NCBI GenBank assembly: GCA_021030915.1
Contig: JAGEMR010000110.1
Span: forward strand, 1-64,000
Reading direction: 5' to 3'
DNA from: Astrothelium macrocarpum
Taxonomy: Eukaryota; Ascomycota; Dothideomycetes; Trypetheliales; Trypetheliaceae
Length of the DNA stretch: 64,000 bases
Of this stretch, positions 1 to 8,863 are shown one piece after another. The stretch's first letter is position 1. Each line of letters opens with the position of its first letter. Made by a program: the position numbers and the translations under genes. A model generated the notes under the pieces. The model made no database searches and was not told the origin of the DNA. It was given only the letters and a program-made list of their open reading frames with translations.

Positions 1-940
1 CTGATATTCAATTAATTAATTATATAATAAATTAAATAATATCAATATTTTATTATATTTCATTTATTCATCATTTTTAATAAAATTTTATCATTTATCA
101 ATTTAATATTAATATTTATTATAAAATCCTGATTATTTTATTTAATTCAAAATTTAATTAATCTGATCAATTTTGATCTATAATTCGGATTCTAATAAAT
201 TAATAGATAAATTAATTAATTATTTCCGCATTTTTGATATTTTTGATATTAATTTGATTTTAATCTTCATAATATTAATCCAATTATTAAAAATTTTATC
301 AAATTTTATATTATCAAAATTATTCCGGAAATAAAAATTCCAATATTAATTTAATAAATTCGTTATTTTATTCTTAAATATTATATATAATTTTTTATTT
401 TTCAATCTAATTTATTATATCAGATCAAAATATAATGATTTTAATTATTTTTTAATTATTATTAATTCAATTAAATCAGTTATTTTTTTATCGTTATAAA
501 TTAATATCATATTGATATTATAAAATAAATTTAAAAATGAATAATTTATCAAAAAATAAATAATAATTGATTAAAAAATGGATTTATATTAATTTGGAAT
601 AATTTAAATTAGAAATTAATAAAAATAGATATTTATATCTTTATGATTTATTCATTAATCATTATAAATGAAATTTTTTCTATTATGATAATTAATTCAA
701 TTCATTTCGTAATTCTGATTTCGACCGTCAGAAAAGATAATTCATATCAAAATAAAATTAATTTTTTATTCGAATTAATTAAATCAGATATAATGAAATA
801 GCATTTTCGAATCATTTCGACCTCATCATCAAAAAAACAATTTCAAAATTACCGAATTAAAAAATCAAATGAACGAATTAACGAATTACAGATAAAAAAC
901 AATCACCAAATTTTTTTGTTTGACTGATCCCAAATTCCCA
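1..940. repeat. AT-rich, RIP-like block
   Basis: Almost entirely A and T, full of TAAT, AATT and TATAA words, very poor in G and C, with no open frame worth naming. The composition changes sharply to ordinary coding-like sequence at about 925-945. In Pezizomycotina such blocks usually are transposon copies or other repeats mutated C-to-T by repeat-induced point mutation. The original element can no longer be recognised by eye. It continues beyond the left edge of the window. Confidence 0.8.
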
Positions 941-1121
941 TACAAATTTGGTGGTGCGGAGGGTGCGGACGTGCGGGGCTGCCTGAGAGGACGCCCAACC
1001 TTCACGCGAGTGTACTCCTACTCTTCACATCGCTGGTCGAACTGATTTTGTTCCATGAGGGCCAGTATTCCAAGCCAAAAAATTCGCGTCGTAACGCTTG
1101 ATATCGCAGCATTTGATAGCG

Positions 1122-3946
1122 ATGGCGACAAGCCGGAAACAAGAACCATATGCCGGGAATGTCTTGGGACTGGATTTTTCCACAACCAACAGACAGCCCG
1201 AGGAGGTCCACGATTTCTTTGGCCCAAGGTTCTCGCCAATTCAACAATCCCGGACAGACGTTATCAGAGCTGGAAAAGAACGCATGGCGAAGGTCGAGAT
1301 GGAGGAGAAGCAAAAAACCTCAATGTTGTCTGGACATAATTCTCGTCCAAGCGAATATACTAATGGCCTTGGAATGGAAATGATGAAGGAGTTTCGGGAA
1401 TCAGAAGAGTTAGAACACCTACATCAGGCTATCTCGTTCTTTCAACAGGCCGTGGACATGACGCCCCAAGGATATCTGGATCGTGATATCTATCTCAGTA
1501 ACCTGGCTTCCGGCCTTAGCGAGCGATTCAAAAGAACCGGCGACTTGGAAGACGCGAGCAAAGCCATCCAATATCGCTCGGATGTACTACACGGAATCTC
1601 TACAAGCGACTTGAGCTTCGTCAAATACGTAAGCAATCTTGCCGACGCATTCACGCAAGATACTCTCTACGTGGTCACATGTTCGACCTGAATGAGGCTG
1701 CTGAGCTCCTTGAGTACACGCTCAAAGTACATCAGGAAGATGATCCTCAGCGCATAAGTAACCTAGAAAGACTTGCAGCCGTGAATAGAGATCAGTTTAC
1801 CAGAACGCGTTAAATGGCCCAATTGCTGAAGTCAAGGAAACTTATTGGGCAAGCAATGAGCCTGACATCTAAAATGGGTTCTCAACCAAAGTTCTCCCAT
1901 ATGTATACGCTTGCGACAATACAGAGGCAAAAATTCAACAGAACGGGGAAGGTAAACCACCTAGACCGCGCTCTTGATTCCAGTCGGAACGCGTTGAAGT
2001 TGCCAACAAATGATTACATTCGCAAAGCAGAACTCCTAACAAGCACAGGAATTTTGCTTCAACAACGCGCTGCAATTTCGAACGCACCAGCGGACCTAGA
2101 CCATGGGATTGAGTATGTTCGCCATGCACTCAGCATGATTTCAGATGAGTCGCCTGACCAGACAACAATCCTGTACCATCTTGGACTTGGATATAAAGAA
2201 CGATTCCAAAAGCAAGGACAGCCGAACGACTTAGAGATGTCGGCGGACGCGTTTGAACTGTCATTCGCCTGCATTTCGGGAAGACCACACCATCGTCTTC
2301 TGGCTGGACTAGCCGCTGTCGAAAATCTTGTCAGGAAAGAGACGTGGAGCAAGGCCACTGACATGCTGAATGATACGATACAATTTCTTCCAAAGCTTCT
2401 CCCACTTTCAGCTACTCGGCAAGATCTACAATTTCTTCTTCGAAATCTTTCTGGGTTTGCATTTTTGTCAGCATCAGTCTTCCTGAAAGCAGGAAAGCGA
2501 CCATCGATTGCTCTGGATGCACTGGAAACGTTCCGTGGGATTATCTCAAGCCGGATGATAGATGCAAAATTTGAACAATCTGAGCTTATGGAAAAGTTTC
2601 CGAAGTACTGGAAGGCTTACGAAGAGCTCCGAGAAGGCATTACTATCCAGATAGATGATGAAGACGGGTTCGAACCCTTGTCCCGTGATTCCCGTCCAAT
2701 TTGTCCAAATCTCGAGTCTCCCGCTTATCGGAGCAATATCCTTCAGAGAAGTATTGACCAGATTGATCAACTAACAAATAGCATCAGACAGCTTCCTGGT
2801 TTTGAGCGGTTTCTCAAACCTCCAACGCCAGACAGAATGCAAGAGCTATCCCGAGAGGGTCCGATCATAATTCTCAATGTCAGTCGCGTCAGTAGTGAAG
2901 CCTTTGTCATCACCACGGCGATTGTAGAAGTTATTCCTTTGCCTAATCTACGACTAGAAGACGTTAAAAAGTCCATAAAGTTATTTGCGTCAAGAGGAAA
3001 TGCAGCACGACGTGATGCCGCCGTTTGTGTAGATGATGAAGACGAGATCGAAAGCGCTCCAGATCTGCGCACAGAGCTGGAAAGCCTTTGGATTCATGGA
3101 GTGCGGCTGATACTACAGAAGGTAGGAATTTTATCTCGACGACCAAATCCGGATCCGCTACCTCGAGTTTGGTGGGTCGGCAGCGGAGTTACATCCCTTC
3201 TCCCACTTCATGCTGCAGGCAATCATAACCCGGGATCCACCGAGAATACACTCAGCCACGTAATTTCATCTTATGCCTCAAGCCTGAAGGCCCTCGATTC
3301 TCTGAGACGAAAGCCCGTCTTTACCATCCGAGATCGCTTGGCAGAGATCCTTGTTGTTTCAATGCCGACAAGTCCTGGGCATTCGCCTCTACAAGTAACT
3401 GGTGAGGTTGAAGCTATCATGTCCCACACAAAACCGTGGGCGTCCACTATCTGTCTTGAACGGGCTATGAAGCGGAGAGTCCTTCATGCCCTCAAATCGT
3501 GTACTGTGGCTCACTTTGCTTGTCACGGTAGTCTGGATCCCATTAACCCTGAACAGAGCTCACTGATTATCGGAAGAGAGGCGGAAGAAAAATTGAAAGT
3601 GAAAGATCTGGACTCAATAAATAACAAGGACTTTAAGATCGCATATCTTTCAGCTTGCTCAACAGCCGAAATCGGTCTGAATGGTATAGCAGACGAGAGC
3701 ATCAATCTTGCCAATAGTTTTCAGCTAGCAGGATTCCAGCATGTCATCGGGACTCTATGGGGAGCAGACGATGACGCAGCAGTCCAGGTAGCGAGCGGAT
3801 TCTACTCGGACTTGCTTAGGTTCAAAGATAACAACAACGCTTCTGTAGCTCAGGCACTGCACTATGCAGTGCTTCAATACCGCAACACCGAGGACAATGC
3901 GATGGAGGTGTCCAAATGGGCGCCTTTCATTCACCTGGGATGTTAA
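1122..3946 (+). pseudogene. Broken TPR-CHAT protease-like gene
   Basis: A TPR-rich N-terminal part followed by a C-terminal CHAT domain (caspase-like fold, HetF-associated with TPRs). The CHAT catalytic pair is still present: His in HFACHG and Cys in YLSACSTA, followed by GFQHVIGTLW, and the end WAPFIHLGC is typical of the family. The reading frame is broken twice. Near 1656-1660 a one-base loss shifts the frame inside a TPR. At 1811-1813 an in-frame TAA stands where CAA would be expected, directly before an ATG at 1814. Between the two breaks the shifted frame still encodes TPR-like sequence, so an intron is a poor explanation. From 1814 on, a 710-aa frame containing the CHAT domain is open and might still be translated. 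It lies tail to tail with the intact CHAT gene downstream and beside an AT-rich block. Start chosen at the first ATG (1122) in the N-terminal frame. Confidence 0.65.
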
Positions 3947-4400
3947 AGAGTAACGCCCCAAATTAAATATTGGCAATGCTTTCAGAACGTTACAGCATGC
4001 ACAGGCACATGAAGCATGGTCTTACCTTCTTTTGACGTCTTGGAGAAATGCAGCCGCTTTGCTAGAATCTGTAAGGATATTCATGACCATCTGGAGCGAA
4101 CTGTCGACATTTTCGGACCCGCTAGACCTCCAACTTCTATGGAAACAGAAAGCAAAAGGCTCCTCGGACGCAATTTGACTCCAAAACTGCTACAGCAACT
4201 GTCTTGATCATCGAGAAACGTGGTGGTAGCCTTGGACTACAAGGAGGTTGCGCACATAGTGCTTGTAAGGATGATCGTTTTACCGTGCACTTTCTGGCTT
4301 CGACAGAATCTGGCTCTGAGTCAAGAGGCGGTCCAGCTCCAGCCACGGTCCCCGAGGATTTTCACTTTATGGCTGCTAGTTATACTTGAAGGGACACAGG
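3947..4400. other. Spacer between convergent CHAT genes
   Basis: About 450 bp between two convergent genes. It has short open frames on the plus strand (about 60 aa) without recognisable motifs or codon bias. I see no RNA gene and no repeat. It presumably carries both 3' untranslated regions. Confidence 0.5.
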
Positions 4401-7400
4401 TCACACGCCGAAGTGGACATAGGGAACCCAGTGCAAGAACCTGCTTTCTCCCTCTACCTCGTCATCACTGTCTTCGTCATCGCACAGATCAGCATCTCTC
4501 GGCGTTTCCTCCTCTTTCTGACCCGCATAATCCGCATTTTGATACCCAGTGCTTCCTGCCACTGAAGATGTATTTATTTTTCTCATCCGACTTTTTCCAA
4601 GTCCACGTCTCGATCGCATCTCAAGGCAACGATCACGAAGGGTTCGACAAGCGTTGTGCAGGCCCCAACACACAGATTGATCAGCGATTCCTTGATCTCT
4701 CATGCCTTCGTACGTAATTCTTGCCATGTCTACACAAAATTCATCGTTGACACTCCAAAGTGTGCCAATAACGTGCCGAAATCCTGCTAATTGGCACGCA
4801 CTGACTAGATGAAGACTCTCATCAATGAGCTTTTGATCTTTGATTTGACCGGTACCACAAGCCGATAGATATGCAAGAAATGGTGAGCCTTCACGAATAT
4901 TCATCTCCAATAGGGTGGCTACTGTTAGTGGTTCCGTCTTCTCGTTGCCTAAGACTAAGTAACTTTCAGATGGGTCATAGTTGTGTGTATAACCATGACC
5001 AGCGAAATGAAATATGTTACATCGTGGCAAATATGATATAATGTCTTCTCTGCCTCGTCCCGGCTCGATAGCGTTGAATGTCATTGATTTACAGAGGTCG
5101 CGCAACATAGCAACCTCTTCCGTGGCAAACGGCAGCCCAGTTTCTCCTGGTGTATCATCCATTGCAACGAGGAGCGCATCAGTCGAACGAGTTGATGCGA
5201 GTGGTCGTTGGCGGTTGAGTATAACAGCCTTTACAGACAAACTGTAAGATGACATGACTCTGTCAAGGACATTTTCGGAAGAGCCTTTAGTATGAAGCCC
5301 GGCCGCATGGAGAGGAAATCTGCTAAGAGGACCTGTAGGAACCCACCAAATATGTTGCCAATTTTGGCATGAGGCAGATGGAGATTGGGTGAACCCCAGT
5401 GCCTCTAAAACTGGATTTGCAAAGACCTTCCATAGCCACTCCAGAGTCCGAAAGCTTCCCAGATCATCTCTCTCGATCTTTCTTTGGAGCTCAACATATC
5501 TTAACTCAGGTAGTGCCAGGGATCGTATCTGGTGCTGCTCAATAAGTATTGCGTCACTGTGGTTATAAGCTACATTCACTACAACAACAGGGCCGCATTT
5601 TGCAGCACTACGTATTTGTTCCTCGCTTAGCCCGAGTAGAAAGTCTTCGAATTCGGGTTGTTTGCGAATTTTGAGGATCAGTGTATCGAGCTCATTGCTC
5701 GCCTCATACCGCTGACTTCCTTCGGTTTGTAAAAGCCGCTCGCTATTTTCCTCCATAGAAAGAGGGTTGGTTGTAATCGATTGATCTAATTGGTCCCTAA
5801 GACTAGAAAACTGTTGCGCCAGCTCGGGATATTTTGCTCGCAGATCTTGAGTATCTGTCCGCATCTCCTCAAGAGATGCCGCAAGTACACCGCGCCCCTG
5901 TTCGAGGAAGCTAAGCGCTATGAACGGCCCTTTGCCTGCAAACAAAGCTGCCATTGCTGCGTCAGAAGCGAGACCAGCAATTCGGCCAAGAGCGTGTTGT
6001 TTATCCGCATTCCGAAGCGATCTTGATGTTAACTGTGGAAGAAGTTGGACAGCGATCTCGGATGCCTCGTAAGCTTGCTGCCAATCTCGAATAAAGAAGC
6101 ATTCATGGATAGCAATGCTGCCAGCTTGAATACGAATGATAGCAGGCGATGCACGCTGACGCAAAGCGGCTTGACAGTGTGAGATAGCCTCTTTTAATAT
6201 GGATACTTCTCTTGTATTCCCAAACTTGTTATAAAGTCGATTGCCTAGCGTAATTAATCGTCCTGCTCGGTCTGAGTGGTCTTGCGGCGTTGCCTCGACG
6301 ACCATCCGTCCTATTTGAATAGCTTCCTCAAGGTCAGCTCTTGCTTCCAGCCCTTTCTTAGAGTACAGATCAGCGAGATGAAGTCCCAAATTATTGAGCC
6401 GTTGTGTTCTATTTGAATCATGGGGTAAAGTTTTAACGATAGCTTCTCGCCCTAATCGGATAGCTTCTTCAAGATCAGATAACGAAGCTGTGGTTTGAAA
6501 TCTGAGTCCCAAAAGGCCTCCAAGGTTATTTAATGCTCGTGCCCGGTCAGGGTGGTCTTCCGGTGTAATCTGAAGAGCGTCCTTGCTTACTTGAATTGCT
6601 TCTTCAAGATCAGACAGCGCTCCCTTTCTAAGATATTTGTAGGCAAGGAAGTTCCCAAGGTTCCTGAGACATACTGCCTCGTCTGAAGAGCCCTCTATTG
6701 TTAAATTGCAAGCTTGCCGTTCTAATCGAATAGCTTCTTCAAGGTCGACTAGCGCTCCTAATCTTCGATATCTCGCACAAAGGCCAAGTGCGTGCGTGCT
6801 CAGGAATTTTGCGTTGCCTCCATCCTCTTCTGACGTCTGACTTGCAGCTTTTTGCCCATACCAGATGGCCTTGTCAAGATCAGATATGTTACCGGAGGCC
6901 ACGTGTCTGTTTTGAAATCGATTTGCGAGCTGGTTATAGACTCCCATCAGGCTGTGGTGGCCTTCAGGTAATATCTTGATCGCTTCTTGGCCTACTTCAA
7001 TGGCCCTCTCAAGGTCGTCTAATACCCCGCCAGTCAAATACCTAGTTCCGAGAAGTATTCCAAGATTGTGTAGACTTTGGGTACGGCCAATACCCCCTGG
7101 AGTATTATTGATCACGTCTTGTTCAAGTTGGATAGCCTCCTCAAGGTCCGCCATCGCTCCGAACCTAGAGTACTTTTGATACAGTAAGCCCGCTAAGGTT
7201 TTTTGATAGGATCTTCGATCTGATGGCCAATCTGCGAAACCGTCGACACAACTGTCTTCCGGGGTTCTTTTAATTGCTTTCCGCGCATGTTGAATAGCTT
7301 CTTCAAGGTCTTCTGTCACTTTTGTAGTTGAGTATCTTTCAGCCAAGCCCCGTGCAAGGTTGTCCAACCATATTGTCCGGTTTGGATCGTCTTCTGCGGT

Positions 7401-7619
7401 CGCTTCTAAATGTCTGCGCGTGGCCTGAACCGCATAGTCAAGAGCGGCATCCATGTTGCTTTGACCGATCTCTCGGTTTGATTCGGAAGAGATCGCCTTT
7501 TCCCCCAAGAACTTGATACCACGTTCAATGGCGTCGACTTGCCAGACTGGAGTCTGTGGAGAGGTACCCGGTATAGTTAAGGTGGAGTTCAAATAAGCTT
7601 TATAGACCAGATAAGACAT
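4401..7619 (-). CDS. TPR-CHAT domain protein (caspase-like fold)
   Basis: An intact single-exon frame of 1072 aa. The first two thirds consist of repeated tetratricopeptide units built around the signature DLEEAIQ/DLEKAI, about ten copies over residues ~50-480. A helical linker follows, then a CHAT domain over roughly residues 720-1072. The putative catalytic His is in HFAGHG (His875) and the Cys in YLSACGTG (Cys921); GFRHVIGTLW follows, and the protein ends WVPYVHFGV. CHAT domains are cysteine protease folds related to caspases and separase. In bacteria, and reportedly in some fungi, they occur beside gasdermin-like or other death effectors, with the TPRs as sensor or activation part. No gasdermin-like gene is visible here. 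A serine/aspartate-rich insert of ~50 aa lies between the catalytic Cys and the C-terminus. ATG at 7619 is the first in frame. Substrate unknown. Confidence 0.85.
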   Translation of the reverse strand: MSYLVYKAYLNSTLTIPGTSPQTPVWQVDAIERGIKFLGEKAISSESNREIGQSNMDAALDYAVQATRRHLEATAEDDPNRTIWLDNLARGLAERYSTTKVTEDLEEAIQHARKAIKRTPEDSCVDGFADWPSDRRSYQKTLAGLLYQKYSRFGAMADLEEAIQLEQDVINNTPGGIGRTQSLHNLGILLGTRYLTGGVLDDLERAIEVGQEAIKILPEGHHSLMGVYNQLANRFQNRHVASGNISDLDKAIWYGQKAASQTSEEDGGNAKFLSTHALGLCARYRRLGALVDLEEAIRLERQACNLTIEGSSDEAVCLRNLGNFLAYKYLRKGALSDLEEAIQVSKDALQITPEDHPDRARALNNLGGLLGLRFQTTASLSDLEEAIRLGREAIVKTLPHDSNRTQRLNNLGLHLADLYSKKGLEARADLEEAIQIGRMVVEATPQDHSDRAGRLITLGNRLYNKFGNTREVSILKEAISHCQAALRQRASPAIIRIQAGSIAIHECFFIRDWQQAYEASEIAVQLLPQLTSRSLRNADKQHALGRIAGLASDAAMAALFAGKGPFIALSFLEQGRGVLAASLEEMRTDTQDLRAKYPELAQQFSSLRDQLDQSITTNPLSMEENSERLLQTEGSQRYEASNELDTLILKIRKQPEFEDFLLGLSEEQIRSAAKCGPVVVVNVAYNHSDAILIEQHQIRSLALPELRYVELQRKIERDDLGSFRTLEWLWKVFANPVLEALGFTQSPSASCQNWQHIWWVPTGPLSRFPLHAAGLHTKGSSENVLDRVMSSYSLSVKAVILNRQRPLASTRSTDALLVAMDDTPGETGLPFATEEVAMLRDLCKSMTFNAIEPGRGREDIISYLPRCNIFHFAGHGYTHNYDPSESYLVLGNEKTEPLTVATLLEMNIREGSPFLAYLSACGTGQIKDQKLIDESLHLVSACQLAGFRHVIGTLWSVNDEFCVDMARITYEGMRDQGIADQSVCWGLHNACRTLRDRCLEMRSRRGLGKSRMRKINTSSVAGSTGYQNADYAGQKEEETPRDADLCDDEDSDDEVEGESRFLHWVPYVHFGV

Positions 7620-8121
7620 GAACGAATCACCTTAATAGACCAGACCGCTGAATTTGGAATTTACCAGGTCATCGCGCCCTGGATCACTTCGTCACAGAGC
7701 AGCAAGCATCCCTCAGACTCCCATGAGGCCAGTCGGGTTTATACCTTAGCTGTAATTAATCGAACCGTAATCTCTGGTGTTCTATTGCCTCTTCATTCAG
7801 TGCTTGAGACTCGTGGAGCGATTGTGGTTATTCACAGGTCAACACGCCAAGCTCCATCAGTCGGCTTAGCAGGGGAGTACCAAGAGCATGTTGAAAGTAG
7901 TCCTCGAACGTCAGTATGGCTCCAATTACGAGGTAAGCTAACGTATGATTAGGCTGAGCCAGCTATGGTATCGACTTACTAATTTGTCACGGTTTAGAGC
8001 AGTGATGAGGCTGATTCGCCAAATCCGATCTCTCGATCCAGTGCTTGCTAATCTGATTCCGACCAAAGTTGGTGATGCCCTCGGATTTGGAGGGACGAGG
8101 GCGCTGCTCTCTGTCTCATGA
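7581..8121 (+). pseudogene. Headless gene tail with an intact intron
   Basis: An open frame without any ATG runs from 7581 to 7932. It joins, through a well-formed intron at 7933-7999 (GTAAGC donor, TACTAAT branch site, AG acceptor), to a second exon at 8000-8121 ending in TGA. The joined tail encodes ~158 aa, with phrases such as SVWLQLRAV and IPTKVGDALGFGG, and the phase is kept across the junction. I do not recognise the family. The first ~40 bp overlap the 5' end of the CHAT gene on the other strand, and the word TAGACCAG occurs twice near there (33 bp apart). The 5' part therefore looks lost by rearrangement. It could instead be the last exons of a gene whose upstream exon I missed. Confidence 0.4.
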
Positions 8122-8863
8122 GCTTACATGCGGTCTGAAAACTAGACAAAGGAAAAGGGATGTTGGGGGCGGATAAGATTACCGCCCCAAAGCCTAATTT
8201 TGACCAGTTTCCGAGGCTTGGATTGGGATCAGGATAATATGACGTAATCTCAATTTGGTTGAGAGACCGTCTAGCCTTTGTAAGCTCTAGAAAAAACGGG
8301 TTGAGAACTGTTGTGAAATTTAGAGACGGGTTGAAAATGCCTCTACTAAAAATTGGTGACAATTGAAGCAGCTTGCCAGTCTAGCCAATCACATAATCCC
8401 CTTTTTGGCAATCAAGGTCAATTGGGTGATGGCTCCCGTTATGAATTCGGTTAACCATACGAGTTCTCAGCATATCCCGTGTGAAGGTTCAATCTGTTTA
8501 TCAGAATTCGCGTCTCATAGGGCACCTCAAAATGTCCTGAGCCGCACTTAACTCGGCTCGGATAAGCTTTGTAAGCTTGACAATGTATCCTCGAGCTACC
8601 TAATCGTTGGACAAGACCAACCTGATCTGTCAGGCGCGGCCAAGTGAAGGGGAATGAAATGCTTGAGAAACCTCCATATCCCGTGTTTTATCGTATCCTT
8701 GTCCCCCAACGCCAATTTCTATGAATTCGTCAGCCCTAAGAAGAGCTCAGAAAATAAGCTAGCTGCCCATTTATTAACTCCCATCCGCTAGAAAGTGATA
8801 CCGTCATTAAAAGAGCCTCCCATCTTACAAGGTCATGGCGCGCTAATAAAGCCTCAGAGCACC
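8122..8863. other. Intergenic, no feature seen
   Basis: About 740 bp between the headless tail and the 3' end of the ataxin-10 gene. A 104-aa minus-strand frame (8048-8362) overlaps the spliced tail and has no motif. No RNA gene, repeat array or domain is visible; relic sequence cannot be excluded. Confidence 0.4.

Noticed and set aside
1..940. Telomere or mitochondrial DNA
   Set aside because: No TTAGGG arrays and no mitochondrial genes; composition fits a RIP-type block.
2660..2680. GGTTCGAAC-like tRNA B-box (also near 35129)
   Set aside because: One lies in CHAT coding sequence and the other in a proteasome gene intron; no A-box or cloverleaf could be drawn.
1814..3946. Taking the 710-aa frame alone as a normal complete gene
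   Set aside because: TPR-coding sequence continues upstream in the same frame and is cut only by the TAA immediately before the ATG, so the frame looks truncated, not complete.
8048..8362. 104-aa minus-strand frame
   Set aside because: No motif, overlaps the second exon of the spliced tail and has no splice partner.
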